A stretch of 36,429 bases of DNA, from NCBI GenBank assembly GCA_905618925.1, contig CAJQTG010000019.1, positions 1 through 36,429 on the forward strand, given 5' to 3'. The notes beneath the pieces were generated by a model, which saw only the letters and a program-made list of their open reading frames with translations, searched no databases and had not been told where the DNA came from. How positions within the stretch are numbered: position 1 is the stretch's first letter; each line of letters starts with the position of its first letter. The position numbers were made by a program, and so were the translations under genes. Origin of the DNA: an uncultured Candidatus Thioglobus sp. Lineage in GTDB: Bacteria > Pseudomonadota > Gammaproteobacteria > PS1 > Pseudothioglobaceae. This document shows, one piece after another, positions 23,667 to 32,495 of the stretch.

Positions 23667-24206
23667 TTAACTATCTAACTTATAAAAATTATAAGACAAA
23701 CTAACGTCTTTAATCCACTCATCCATATCAGGTTCAATTACAAACCGAAGTGTCATTTCGACCTCTTCGTTCGGTTGAAATGCCTGCTTTACAAAACAAA
23801 AACACTCTAGCTTTTTAAAGTGCAGAGCCGCATCTGTAGGTGCGACACTTGGAATTGCTTGACCATAAATTATTTCGTCGGTCGTATTTTTAGCAATGTA
23901 GCTGGTAGTATAAAACTTTCCAGGTACAACCTCCATCGAGCTTACTTTAGGCGCAAACTGAACTGGAAAACCAGGACTCGTTGACGCAAAAAAACTAACA
24001 CTCACTAATCTCTCTTCATTTACTTGATACTGCTTTTCTGTTTCTACAGTACCGGTCTTTCCATTGAAACCTGTTATGTCACATAGCACATCATATAAGG
24101 GCACCATGGCATAAGCAAAAAAGAACATCAAGATTGGAACAGAGACTAGCTTTATCCAAAACCCTTTTGTAATTTTTTTTCTTTCCACGTCAGAAGTTAA
24201 GGGCAA
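23667..24206 (-). CDS. ctaG: Cytochrome c oxidase assembly protein CtaG (Cox11)
   Basis: The copper chaperone that delivers CuB to subunit I. The 179 residues have one N-terminal membrane helix (about 17-37) and a periplasmic immunoglobulin-like domain. The copper-binding ECFCF motif (C135, C137) and the VPLYDVLCDITGF signature with C42 are present. The open frame begins at TTG 24206, which overlaps the small membrane protein gene by 17 bases; a GTG six codons later is the alternative. Neither has a clear ribosome site, so translational coupling is likely. Confidence 0.94.
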   Translation of the reverse strand: MPLTSDVERKKITKGFWIKLVSVPILMFFFAYAMVPLYDVLCDITGFNGKTGTVETEKQYQVNEERLVSVSFFASTSPGFPVQFAPKVSSMEVVPGKFYTTSYIAKNTTDEIIYGQAIPSVAPTDAALHFKKLECFCFVKQAFQPNEEVEMTLRFVIEPDMDEWIKDVSLSYNFYKLDS

Positions 24207-24291
24207 TGGTTAGTGCATATAGCCCTATTGCAACCACGCCAACTATCAACGCAGTTATGCCAACACCTCTATTATTTTTTTTATCTGCCAT
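24190..24291 (-). CDS. 33-residue single-helix membrane protein in the oxidase operon
   Basis: A small gene between ctaD and ctaG. Its ATG at 24291-24289 shares one base with the ctaD stop (TAATG), and its TGA is at 24192-24190. The product begins [18 protein letters not shown] and continues as one hydrophobic helix to its end (ALTIALNF). The layout (charged N-terminus, one helix) resembles the tiny unannotated proteins often found here in gammaproteobacterial oxidase operons. It may be an accessory subunit or an assembly factor; no biochemical function is known to me. Confidence 0.8.
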   Translation of the reverse strand: MADKKNNRGVGITALIVGVVAIGLYALTIALNF

Positions 24292-25901
24292 TAACTGTGC
24301 TGAGACTCTGCCAAAATTTCTGCTCTTGTTGGCGGCTCATCAAACGTATGATAAGCAATTGGTGTAGCTAAAGTCCACTCTAGACCTTTAGCGCTTGCCC
24401 AAGGCCTTGCGTCTGCTGGCTTACCATTACGGATACAATTTACAACAATGTAAGTAAGCAATAAGAACGACAGACCAAAAGAGAATGCACCAATTGAAGA
24501 AATAAAGTTAAAGTCAGCAAACTGAAGTGAATAATCAGGAATACGACGCGGCATACCTGCAAGTCCCAAGAAATGTTGAGGGAAGAATGTTACGTTAACC
24601 GAGATAAGTGCCCACCAAAAATGGAACTTAGCAAGAGGCTCGTTGTACATCTTTCCTGTCCACTTAGGAAGCCAGTAAAATACTGCTGCAATGATTCCCC
24701 ATAGGGCTCCAGTTACAAGAACATAATGAAAATGGGCTACTACAAAATAAGTATCATGGTACTGAATATCCGCTGGAGCTATACCAAGCATTAGCCCAGA
24801 AAAACCACCGATCGTAAACAAAAATACAAACGCAAGCGCCCAAAGCATTGGTGTCTCAAAGCTCATAGAGCCCTTCCACATCGTTGCAACCCAGTTAAAA
24901 ACTTTTACTCCAGTAGGAACTGCAATTAACATTGTTGCATACATAAAGTAAAGCTCGCCTGCCACAGGCATTCCCGTTAGGAACATATGGTGAGCCCATA
25001 CTATGTAGGATAAAAATGCAATTGATGCAGTTGCATAAACCATTGAAGAGTAGCCAAACAGCGGCTTCCTAGCAAAAGTCGGAATAATATGAGAGATAAT
25101 ACCAAAGGCTGGCAAAATCATAATATAGACTTCTGGGTGCCCAAAGAACCAAAAAATATGCTGGAACATTACTGGATCACCACCACCTGTCGCATCAAAA
25201 AATGCAGTACCAAAGTTTCGATCAGTAAGCATCATCGTAACAGCTCCTGCTAGAACAGGCATTGCACCAATTAATAAAAACGACGTAATTAACCATGTCC
25301 ATACAAAAAGAGGCATATCCATTAATCTCATTTCTGGAGCCTTCATATTAAGAACGGTCGCAATAATATTAATCGCTCCCATAATTGAAGAAAAGCCTAA
25401 TAAGTGAACTGCAAAAATGAAAAAGTCAGTTGAATCTGGAGCAAAAGTCGTTGAAAGTGGCGCGTAAAAAGTCCAACCAAAAGCAGGCGCTCCGCCTTCC
25501 ATAAAGAACGTACTCAGAAGAATCGCTCCTGCAAACGGCAAGATCCAAAAACTCCAATTATTCATTCTTGGTAGTGCCATATCCGGCGCTCCTACCATCA
25601 TAGGAATAAGCCAGTTAGCCAAACCAACAAAGGCCGGCATAATAGCTCCAAAAACCATAATTAAACCATGCATTGTAGTCAGCTGATTGTAAAACTGTGG
25701 TTCAAATAATTGCAAGCCAGGCTGTAAAAGCTCTGCTCGAATACCCATTGCAAGTGCGCCGCCTATAAGAAGCATTGAAAATGCAAACCACATATATAGC
25801 GTTCCAATATCTTTATGATTGGTTGTTTTAACCCATCTTAGAAGTCCTTTTTCAGGGCCGTGACCGTGGTCGTCGTATGCTGCCGTTGTAGTTGAGCTCA
25901 T
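24291..25901 (-). CDS. ctaD: Cytochrome c oxidase subunit I (aa3 type)
   Basis: The 536-residue, 12-helix catalytic subunit of terminal oxidase. All metal ligands are visible: heme a H78 ([10 protein letters not shown]) and H392, heme a3 H390 (VVAHFHYV), CuB H255, H304 and H305, and the cross-linked tyrosine Y259 in [15 protein letters not shown]257 in HPEVY is the proton-channel glutamate of A1-type oxidases. It reduces oxygen to water while pumping protons. The AGGAG ribosome site before the ATG is clear, and ctaC lies 15 bases upstream. Confidence 0.98.
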   Translation of the reverse strand: MSSTTTAAYDDHGHGPEKGLLRWVKTTNHKDIGTLYMWFAFSMLLIGGALAMGIRAELLQPGLQLFEPQFYNQLTTMHGLIMVFGAIMPAFVGLANWLIPMMVGAPDMALPRMNNWSFWILPFAGAILLSTFFMEGGAPAFGWTFYAPLSTTFAPDSTDFFIFAVHLLGFSSIMGAINIIATVLNMKAPEMRLMDMPLFVWTWLITSFLLIGAMPVLAGAVTMMLTDRNFGTAFFDATGGGDPVMFQHIFWFFGHPEVYIMILPAFGIISHIIPTFARKPLFGYSSMVYATASIAFLSYIVWAHHMFLTGMPVAGELYFMYATMLIAVPTGVKVFNWVATMWKGSMSFETPMLWALAFVFLFTIGGFSGLMLGIAPADIQYHDTYFVVAHFHYVLVTGALWGIIAAVFYWLPKWTGKMYNEPLAKFHFWWALISVNVTFFPQHFLGLAGMPRRIPDYSLQFADFNFISSIGAFSFGLSFLLLTYIVVNCIRNGKPADARPWASAKGLEWTLATPIAYHTFDEPPTRAEILAESQHS

Positions 25902-25916
25902 ATGTTTCTCCTTAAA

Positions 25917-27038
25917 TTAACGTGCAGATGTAACATCTGATGGTTGAACAACTGATCCATTGTTACCAAAAGATCTTCTTTCGTAAGTAATAACCGATGC
26001 AAGATCTGAATCACTCAACATCTTAAATGCAGGCATTCCGCCCATACCATTTATAACTAGATTAAGTTGATATGCAGCTGGACCATTAGTTACCTCAGAT
26101 CCAACCATAGCTGGAAATACGCCCGGTATACCTTTACCATCCTTTTGGTGACAGCCAGAACAGTTAGCATTGTAAACGACCTCTCCTCTAGCTACAAGGT
26201 CTGCCTCGGTCCAAACTTGAGTTGCACTTTCCATTTCTGCAACTTTTTCTTCTTGCTGTAGCTGAACCCAAGCAGCATAATCTGCTTTAGAGACGACATC
26301 AACAACAATTGGCATAAAGCCATGATCTTTACCGCAAAGCTCAGCGCACTGGCCTCTATAAGTTCCAATTTCATTAGGTTTTGCCCATGCATCATTAATA
26401 AATCCTGGGTTTGCATCTTGCTTAAGGCCAAACGCAGGAACCCACCAGTTATGAATTACGTCATTTGATGTAATCAAAAAGCGAATTGTAGTATCGACTG
26501 GAACTACTAAACGCTTATCAACTTCACGAAGATAGCCGCCCTCTTTATGAACAGCTTCACGCTCTTCAGGAGTTCCCTTAATAACGTCTCTAGAAGACTG
26601 CGCAAGATTTGAAACAAAACTGATTTGCTCTTCAGGGTAGTCATACTGCCACTTCCACTGCATTCCAGTAACCTTAATTGTCATGTCCGCCTTGTCCAGA
26701 ACTTCAATATCGATAAGTGTCTTTGAAGCTGGAATAGCCATTGCAATTAAAATCAAAATTGGTATTCCTGTCCATAAAAACTCTACTGTCGTGCTCTCAT
26801 GAAAGTGAGCTGCTTTAGCTCCCTTTGACTTTCTATGTGCAATAATTGAATAAAACATTGCACCAAAAACAACAACACCAATAGCAACACAAACCCAAAA
26901 TACCATCATGTGAAGGCCCCAAATATCGTTACTAATATCTGTAACGCCTTTGGTCATATTAAGCGTGTATTCTGCCAAGACAGACTTAGAGCTCAAAAGT
27001 GCAGTAAATGCGCCGGTAAGTTTAAACAATAGTTTCAT
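25917..27038 (-). CDS. ctaC: Cytochrome c oxidase subunit II with fused cytochrome c domain
   Basis: A 373-residue protein with a signal peptide (cleavage likely near residue 22), two membrane helices (about 40-65 and 88-105) and a cupredoxin domain holding the CuA site: H196, C231, E233, C235, H239 and M242 (CAELCGKDHGFM). A C-terminal cytochrome c domain follows, with heme motif CSGCH (C293, C296, H297) and the likely axial methionine M335 in GGMPAF. This caa3-like fusion takes electrons from soluble carriers. A GGAG ribosome site sits seven bases before the ATG. First gene of the oxidase operon. Confidence 0.97.
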   Translation of the reverse strand: MKLLFKLTGAFTALLSSKSVLAEYTLNMTKGVTDISNDIWGLHMMVFWVCVAIGVVVFGAMFYSIIAHRKSKGAKAAHFHESTTVEFLWTGIPILILIAMAIPASKTLIDIEVLDKADMTIKVTGMQWKWQYDYPEEQISFVSNLAQSSRDVIKGTPEEREAVHKEGGYLREVDKRLVVPVDTTIRFLITSNDVIHNWWVPAFGLKQDANPGFINDAWAKPNEIGTYRGQCAELCGKDHGFMPIVVDVVSKADYAAWVQLQQEEKVAEMESATQVWTEADLVARGEVVYNANCSGCHQKDGKGIPGVFPAMVGSEVTNGPAAYQLNLVINGMGGMPAFKMLSDSDLASVITYERRSFGNNGSVVQPSDVTSAR

Positions 27039-27363
27039 AGATTCTCCGAATTTAATCTTTGTATAGCTATATTATCAATAAGATAGATGGTTCTTAAATA
27101 TGCAATTTCAATTATCAAATAAAAAATGCAACCAAATGATACCTGTTTATCGCCTTTTTACCAAGTAAAAATCCACCTTTATTCTCAATATTGGTTGAAC
27201 TTTTTTCGCTTACCATTCTCGCTTTAAAAAAGAGAGACTAAAAGATTGAAAATGTAATCAGGGACCATATATATTACTTACAAATAAAAAATAATTAACG
27301 TAATTTTTTAAAAATTAACTTGGTTCATTTAAAATATCTTTCTGCTTAAACTAATTAACGCTT
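27039..27363. promoter_or_regulatory. Divergent AT-rich control region between ctaC and ctaA
   Basis: This 325-base region is strongly AT-rich and must hold the promoters of the leftward oxidase operon and the rightward ctaA-SCO pair. Several TATA-like boxes occur on both strands (for example GATAAT and TATACA on the - strand at about 27060-27080). None pairs with a convincing -35. AATTAACG occurs twice, near 27293 and 27354. I see no coding frame and no clear operator palindrome. Confidence 0.5.
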
Positions 27364-28332
27364 ATGTTCAATAAAACTATTAATATCTCATTAATCTTAG
27401 CTCTTATAGTTGTCATTCTTGGAGCCTATACGCGACTAGCGGATGCAGGCCTTGGTTGTCCAGACTGGCCTGGTTGTTATGGTGAGCTATTGGTTCCAGA
27501 TGTTATTTCTAGTGAATATGAAAGGCCCCTTGATATTGCAAAGGCTTGGAAAGAAATGGTTCATAGATACGCCGCCTCAACACTTGGACTTTCAATACTT
27601 ATTATATTTTTACTGGCAGTATTTCGTAAGCCTGAAAGAGAGCAGTCTATTAAGCTCCCCACTGCTTTACTTTTATTGGTTGGCTTTCAAGGCGCACTTG
27701 GAATGTGGACGGTTACCGAACAGGTTCACCCTGGAATAGTTACTATGCATCTGTTTGGAGGCTTCTCAACAACCACTTTATTATTTTGGCTTTTTTTGAA
27801 TCAGCGTCCACAACTAAAAATTGGGCAGTCTGTTTTAAAACGCCATAAATTAATGCTTATTATAGTAACAGCTTTACTAATATTCCAAATATTTCTGGGC
27901 GGCTGGACAAGTACCAATTATGCAGCACTTTCTTGTGGTGAATATTTTCCTACTTGTTTGGGTGAGATGTGGCCTGAAGATATGGACTTTAAAAATGCCT
28001 ATTATTGGGGTGAACTTGGAGTAGATTATGAATTTGGAATCTTGGAAAATCAAACTCGAACTGCCATCCAGATGGTTCATAGGGTTGGTGCGTTAGTAGT
28101 TACTGCGGCGATAATAGCCTTATCTTTTGCCCTGAAAAACTACGTGGCTTTTCAGAAGAATATTGTCATAGTTTTGGCTCTTTTAGGAGTTCAGGTTGCC
28201 CTCGGAATTATAAATGTAGTCATGTCATTACCAATGTTTGCTGCGGTAATGCACAACGCAGTTGCGCTTGGACTTTTACTAAGCCTAATAAGCCTTGCAC
28301 ATAAAATATTTAACCAAAATACTACTTCATAA
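27364..28332 (+). CDS. ctaA: Heme A synthase (COX15/CtaA)
   Basis: The 322-residue, eight-helix membrane enzyme that oxidises the C8 methyl of heme O to give heme A. Signatures are GAYTRLADAGLGCPDWPGCY at the start, HRYAAS, HLFGGFSTT, HRVGAL and HNAVAL, whose histidines are the two heme ligand pairs. The paired cysteines (GCPDWPGC; a second group around SCGEYFPTC) are present, as in type 1 family members. It works with CtaB (encoded at 29356) to supply heme A to CtaD. The SCO gene begins one base after its stop. Confidence 0.95.
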   Translation: MFNKTINISLILALIVVILGAYTRLADAGLGCPDWPGCYGELLVPDVISSEYERPLDIAKAWKEMVHRYAASTLGLSILIIFLLAVFRKPEREQSIKLPTALLLLVGFQGALGMWTVTEQVHPGIVTMHLFGGFSTTTLLFWLFLNQRPQLKIGQSVLKRHKLMLIIVTALLIFQIFLGGWTSTNYAALSCGEYFPTCLGEMWPEDMDFKNAYYWGELGVDYEFGILENQTRTAIQMVHRVGALVVTAAIIALSFALKNYVAFQKNIVIVLALLGVQVALGIINVVMSLPMFAAVMHNAVALGLLLSLISLAHKIFNQNTTS

Positions 28333-28333
28333 T

Positions 28334-29170
28334 ATGAATAAGACAGCCCAAATAGCTCTGCTTCTTCTATTTACAATTGCGGCTATTGCTACTTTTTTTT
28401 ATGTTGGTGGCAAGCCAAATATGCAGGAGCTTAAAAAATCTGTTGCCCCTGCAGCGTCTTTGTACCCTGAGGCAAAGTCAGCTTCAGAGAAGTTAAATTT
28501 TATAAATGATGAGTCTATAGAAACGCACTTATCAGAAGTGTCTCAAGGAAAGTGGGCTCTGTTATATTTTGGCTACACATCGTGTCCAGATGTTTGTCCA
28601 ATTGATCTTTCAAAAATCAATCTGACTTACCAGATGATGGAAAACCAAGAGAAACTTCAAGTTGTTTTTATATCAGTTGACCCAATGCGTGATATTGGAA
28701 AACTTGATCAGTTTGCAGGTGCCTTTAATTCTACCTTTTTAGGTTTAACGGCTCATCAAGATGATTTAATGACAATTAGTAGATCGTTAGGGGTTTATCA
28801 TGAAGTGGTTGGGTCACAAAAATTAGCACTGGAAGATCATAGCAGCCATGGCGATCACTCTTCAGATTCTGAAATGAGTGAAGGCGTTGAATTTATGGTT
28901 CATGAAATGATTAATACGGAAAGTGGCGACGTCCAGAAAGTTGAAGATCATGCAAAACACATGGAACTTAAAGAATTAGGCTACGTTCACAAAGTGAATG
29001 ATATGGACAATGAAAATAGCGCCACTAAAACTGCCCACTATGACATTGACCATACAAGCAGCTACTTGCTTTTTAACCCAGAGTTAAAGCTTACAGCTCT
29101 TTTGACAAGTCCACATGAGCCTGTATCCATGGCAAAGGCAATTGATATAATTATCGAAAATCTAAGGTAG
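28334..29170 (+). CDS. SCO1/SenC copper chaperone with a long histidine-rich insertion
   Basis: A membrane-anchored thioredoxin-fold protein that delivers copper to the CuA site of subunit II. The helix is at about 7-25. The copper motif CPDVC (C84, C88) and the distal histidine H240 in YDIDHTSSYLLFNPE are all present. Between GVYHEVVG and TAHYDIDH the protein carries about 75 extra residues (160-235), rich in His, Asp and Glu, where family members have a short loop. I chose ATG 28334, one base after the ctaA stop, over an in-frame ATG at 28295 inside ctaA. This gives 278 residues. Confidence 0.93.
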   Translation: MNKTAQIALLLLFTIAAIATFFYVGGKPNMQELKKSVAPAASLYPEAKSASEKLNFINDESIETHLSEVSQGKWALLYFGYTSCPDVCPIDLSKINLTYQMMENQEKLQVVFISVDPMRDIGKLDQFAGAFNSTFLGLTAHQDDLMTISRSLGVYHEVVGSQKLALEDHSSHGDHSSDSEMSEGVEFMVHEMINTESGDVQKVEDHAKHMELKELGYVHKVNDMDNENSATKTAHYDIDHTSSYLLFNPELKLTALLTSPHEPVSMAKAIDIIIENLR

Positions 29171-29353
29171 TACAAGCCTAACTGCAAATAGAATAGTTCC
29201 AATAAAAAGCGCTGTCATAATAATTCCAACGATAACGTAAGGCCAAGGCCCAGTCTTCTGTGTAGACTCAAAATCTTGAGCTAGATTTTTCTTTTTCCCC
29301 ACCCCAATCATAGCAGAAGCTACCGCTCTAAAAACTTGCAATAAAGAGCCCAT
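29162..29353 (-). CDS. DUF2970 family small membrane protein
   Basis: A 63-residue protein with one C-terminal membrane helix (about 38-60) and an N-terminal amphipathic segment (VFRAVASAMIGVGKKK). The pattern, including LAQDFE and the final AVRLVLP, fits DUF2970, often found near cytochrome oxidase genes. Function unknown. It lies two bases after the ctaB start-to-stop unit's neighbour end and is co-oriented with ctaB. Its 3' end overlaps the 3' end of the convergent SCO gene by nine bases, leaving no room for a separate terminator. Confidence 0.8.
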   Translation of the reverse strand: MGSLLQVFRAVASAMIGVGKKKNLAQDFESTQKTGPWPYVIVGIIMTALFIGTILFAVRLVLP

Positions 29354-29355
29354 TA

Positions 29356-30252
29356 CTAGGAGGAGACTCCAAAGGTCATCAAAAGATAGTGATCAAGCAG
29401 CAAGGCTAAGAACAAAACCATTAAATAATTAATCGAGAATTTAAAGGTTTTAAATGCAATCTTTGGATTTTCTGGCTCTATAAAAATCTTGATAGAGTAG
29501 CCTAAAAACAGTGCGCCTAGCGTCGCAGCAGAAACTAAGTAGATTAAACCGCTCATTCCCGTTAGATAAGGCAAAAGAGCGACCAAAAATAATAGCACTG
29601 TATATAAGAGAATTTGTACTCGAGTAAATTCAAGGCCGTGGGTAACTGGGAGCATTGGTATTTCAGCTTTTTTATACTCTTCTCGCCTATGAATAGCTAA
29701 CGCCCAAAAGTGTGGAGGCGTCCAAATAAAGACAATTAAAAAAAGCAAAAGTGCGTATTCAATTCCCTGGGATCCTGCTATAGAGGTCCACCCAAGAACT
29801 GGAGGGGCAGCACCTGCAGCGCCACCAATAACGATATTTTGAGGTGTAGCTCTCTTTAGATACATTGTATAAAAAACAGCATAACCAATTAAAGAAATAA
29901 GCGTCAGAATTGCAGTCAAAAAATTAACAAAAATTACCAATAATGAAATGCCTACAATGCCTAAAAAGAAACCCCATATCAGCGCTTGGTTTCGCGTTAC
30001 TCTGCCCTCAGGTAGAGGGCGGCGATCGGTACGAGACATCTTTACATCAATTTTTTCATCAACCACGTGATTAAAGACTGCAGCAGACATAGCAGCTAAT
30101 GAAATTCCTGCAGAAGCAACAATTATCAGAAAGAGATCAGGAAGGTATGGAACTGCTAACAACATCCCAACAACCGCTGTAAGCAAAATAAGCGAAACAA
30201 CTTTCAGCTTACAAAGCCCTAAAAGATCTGTAATAGAAGGAAGATTAGCCAT
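29356..30252 (-). CDS. ctaB: Protoheme IX farnesyltransferase (heme O synthase)
   Basis: A 298-residue UbiA-type membrane prenyltransferase that adds a farnesyl group to heme B. The two polyprenyl-binding regions are NHVVDEKIDVKMSRTDRRPL (about 61-80) and the later AIHRREEYKKAEIPMLPV; APPVLGWTS and WTPPHFWALAI are typical of CtaB/CyoE. The family has about nine helices. Its start shares one base with the stop of the upstream SCO-like gene. Confidence 0.96.
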   Translation of the reverse strand: MANLPSITDLLGLCKLKVVSLILLTAVVGMLLAVPYLPDLFLIIVASAGISLAAMSAAVFNHVVDEKIDVKMSRTDRRPLPEGRVTRNQALIWGFFLGIVGISLLVIFVNFLTAILTLISLIGYAVFYTMYLKRATPQNIVIGGAAGAAPPVLGWTSIAGSQGIEYALLLFLIVFIWTPPHFWALAIHRREEYKKAEIPMLPVTHGLEFTRVQILLYTVLLFLVALLPYLTGMSGLIYLVSAATLGALFLGYSIKIFIEPENPKIAFKTFKFSINYLMVLFLALLLDHYLLMTFGVSS

Positions 30253-30788
30253 CAGCCTATCCTAGAATATTTAAGTAGGCGCTTAAGATCCTTTAGCACA
30301 AACTTAATGTTGAGGTCTTTTGAGTTGTAATACAGCATAAAGTTACCAATTGGATCAATAAGAAAAATTGAGTTTTCTGGAAACTTTGCAAGTTTAGCTA
30401 CTAATTTTTCATTAGTAACTTTAGCTATAAGCAAGTTTTCATCGTTACTCGTAGACATTGATCCATCTTCAGTAATCAAAACTCTTTGAATTCGACGCAT
30501 GTCCATATTTATAAGGGTACGGATCGTTTTAATATCTGAAATAGCCTGCTCACAGACACTATCACAACTCTTTGAAACATATGCAAGCGTCCAAAAACCA
30601 TTAAGAGTGGTGTCATCTTCAAATTCAATATCTGTTTTTTCAGTTGTTATAACTGGACGAATAAGCTCGCCATAATTAACTGTATTCTGACTGAAATAAG
30701 TCGGATTCAAATAAAAAAATAAAGTACCAATGGCTATGGGCAGAATAAATATCGATAATAACGCCCAAAAATCTTTTTTCACTGTCAT
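30252..30788 (-). CDS. SCO-like membrane-anchored thioredoxin-fold protein
   Basis: The 178-residue protein has one N-terminal membrane helix (about 8-27) and a periplasmic domain. YVSKSCDSVCEQ contains a CxxxC pair (C75, C79) at the place of the SCO copper motif, and FLIDPIGNFMLYYN resembles the SCO strand after the distal histidine. That histidine is not visible. Such proteins commonly precede ctaA/ctaB in gammaproteobacteria and are thought to help oxidase assembly. Its copper-binding ability is uncertain. It forms a run with ctaB and DUF2970. Confidence 0.75.
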   Translation of the reverse strand: MTVKKDFWALLSIFILPIAIGTLFFYLNPTYFSQNTVNYGELIRPVITTEKTDIEFEDDTTLNGFWTLAYVSKSCDSVCEQAISDIKTIRTLINMDMRRIQRVLITEDGSMSTSNDENLLIAKVTNEKLVAKLAKFPENSIFLIDPIGNFMLYYNSKDLNIKFVLKDLKRLLKYSRIG

Positions 30789-30847
30789 GTGTTCCCTAGA
30801 GTCAAAACTGCGTAATGATACGCTGATGAACTTAAAAACTCAACTGA

Positions 30848-31621
30848 CTAAAGCCTAACCTCTATTCCGTTTTCTTGCATTGCTTTTTTAGCTTCATTCA
30901 CCGTAAACTCTCCAAAGTGGAAGATGCTTGCTGCAAGAACTGCATCCGCCCCACCATCTATAACGCCCTCAGATAAATGTGATAAGTTACCGACCCCACC
31001 AGAAGCAATTAAAGGCACATCAACTGCCGCTGATACGGCCTTAGTAAGCTCAAGATCAAACCCATCTTTAGTGCCATCCCTATCCATTGATGTAAGAAGA
31101 ATCTCTCCAGCGCCATTATCTCCTTCTGTCATTTTTATGGCCCACTCTATAGCATCAATACCTGTTGGCTTTCGCCCTCCATGGGTGAATATTTCCCATT
31201 TTGATGGACTAGAAGATACTCGCTTCGCATCAATAGCTATGACGATGCATTGAGAGCCAAATATAGCGCAAAGCTCATTAATAAGTTTTGGGTTAAAAAT
31301 TGCCGCAGAGTTGACTGCAACTTTATCAGCACCAGCCTTTAACATTGCCCGAACATCATCTGCTTTACGAATTCCGCCGCCAACAGTAAGTGGAATAAAG
31401 ACCTGGTCAGCAATTTTCTCAACCATTTCTATCGTGGTATTTCTACCCTCATGTGAGGCCGTAATATCAAGAAATGTTATCTCATCAGCGCCTTCAGTAT
31501 CGTAACGCTTTGCAACTTCTACTGGATCCCCAGCATCTTTGATATCAATAAATTTGACACCTTTGACAACCCTTCCATCGTGGACATCTAGGCATGGAAT
31601 TATTCTTTTTGCTAAACTCAT
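30848..31621 (-). CDS. hisF: Imidazole glycerol phosphate synthase, cyclase subunit
   Basis: HisF makes imidazole glycerol phosphate and AICAR in histidine synthesis, using ammonia from HisH. The 257 residues form a TIM barrel. Catalytic aspartates are D12 ([16 protein letters not shown]) and D131 ([10 protein letters not shown]); phosphate sites are VGGGIR and [10 protein letters not shown] chose ATG 31621 because [13 protein letters not shown] is the standard start; the frame stays open 22 codons further upstream. No other his gene is nearby, so the histidine pathway is split in this genome. Confidence 0.96.
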   Translation of the reverse strand: MSLAKRIIPCLDVHDGRVVKGVKFIDIKDAGDPVEVAKRYDTEGADEITFLDITASHEGRNTTIEMVEKIADQVFIPLTVGGGIRKADDVRAMLKAGADKVAVNSAAIFNPKLINELCAIFGSQCIVIAIDAKRVSSSPSKWEIFTHGGRKPTGIDAIEWAIKMTEGDNGAGEILLTSMDRDGTKDGFDLELTKAVSAAVDVPLIASGGVGNLSHLSEGVIDGGADAVLAASIFHFGEFTVNEAKKAMQENGIEVRL

Positions 31622-31734
31622 GAAGAATGATTTTACCGCATAAACGTAGCCATATTTTTTAGTGCACCATGTTAATGATAGGATCAAGGCTCAACGTAGA
31701 TTGCTTTACATTAAGTCTTAAAGAGCCTAATAGG

Positions 31735-31740
31735 TATAAT
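31735..31740 (+). promoter_or_regulatory. -10 box directly before uppS, possible leaderless start
   Basis: A perfect TATAAT ends eight bases before the uppS ATG (31749). Transcription would then begin at or next to the start codon. The -35 is weak (TTAAGT at 31711-31716, 18-base spacing). No ribosome site lies upstream of the ATG, which agrees with a leaderless message. Confidence 0.5.
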
Positions 31741-31748
31741 TGCGCTCC

Positions 31749-32495
31749 ATGACTGAAAAAAAACTAGGCTCATTTAGAGGCGAAAAACTTCCTCCTAAGC
31801 ATATAGCCATCATTATGGATGGAAATGGAAGATGGGCAAAATCAAAGCATCTTCCTCGCTCTAGTGGTCACCAAAAAGGGGTTCAAAGTGTTAGAAAAAT
31901 TGTGAAGCATTGTGGTTATCTCGGCGTTAATACTTTAACTCTATTTGCCTTTAGTAATGAAAACTTAAATCGCTCTAATGAAGAAGTTGGTCTTCTATTC
32001 AAGCTTTTTTTAACTGTTTTGAAAAATGAAACAAAGAAACTAAAAGATAACAATATTAAGCTCAAAATTATTGGAGATCTTTCAGTTTTTACTCCTGAAA
32101 TACAAGAGCTATCTACTGCTGCAGAAAAAAAGCTCGCAAATAATACTGGCCTCAATCTTGTTATAGCTGCAAACTATGGTGGTCAGTGGGATATCGCAGA
32201 ATCTGCCAAAAAAATTGCTATTAAGTCCGTCAATGGAGAAATTGATCCTGAAAAAATTGATACTTCACTTTTTCATGCGCATTCATCTTTAGCGGAATAC
32301 CCCAAAGTTGACCTATTAATTAGAACAAGTGGGGAAGTAAGGATAAGCAACTTCTTGCTATGGGAAATTGCTTATAGCGAACTATATTTCTGCAGCACCT
32401 TGTGGCCTGACTTTGATGAACATGAATTAGACGCTGCTATAGAGTCCTTTCACTCAAGGGAACGCCGATTTGGGGAGCGAAATGGTAAAAAATAA
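31749..32495 (+). CDS. uppS: Undecaprenyl diphosphate synthase (cis-prenyltransferase)
   Basis: Makes the C55 lipid carrier for cell wall synthesis. The 248 residues include IAIIMDGNGRWAK with catalytic D24, SSGHQKG, LFAFSNENLNRS and the C-terminal RTSGEVRISNFLLWEIAYSE. The last is a mild variant of the usual RTGGE motif (S for G). I chose ATG 31749 rather than the upstream in-frame TTG at 31740, which overlaps the -10 box. The cdsA start shares one base with its stop, beginning a coupled lipid and isoprenoid operon. Confidence 0.96.
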   Translation: MTEKKLGSFRGEKLPPKHIAIIMDGNGRWAKSKHLPRSSGHQKGVQSVRKIVKHCGYLGVNTLTLFAFSNENLNRSNEEVGLLFKLFLTVLKNETKKLKDNNIKLKIIGDLSVFTPEIQELSTAAEKKLANNTGLNLVIAANYGGQWDIAESAKKIAIKSVNGEIDPEKIDTSLFHAHSSLAEYPKVDLLIRTSGEVRISNFLLWEIAYSELYFCSTLWPDFDEHELDAAIESFHSRERRFGERNGKK

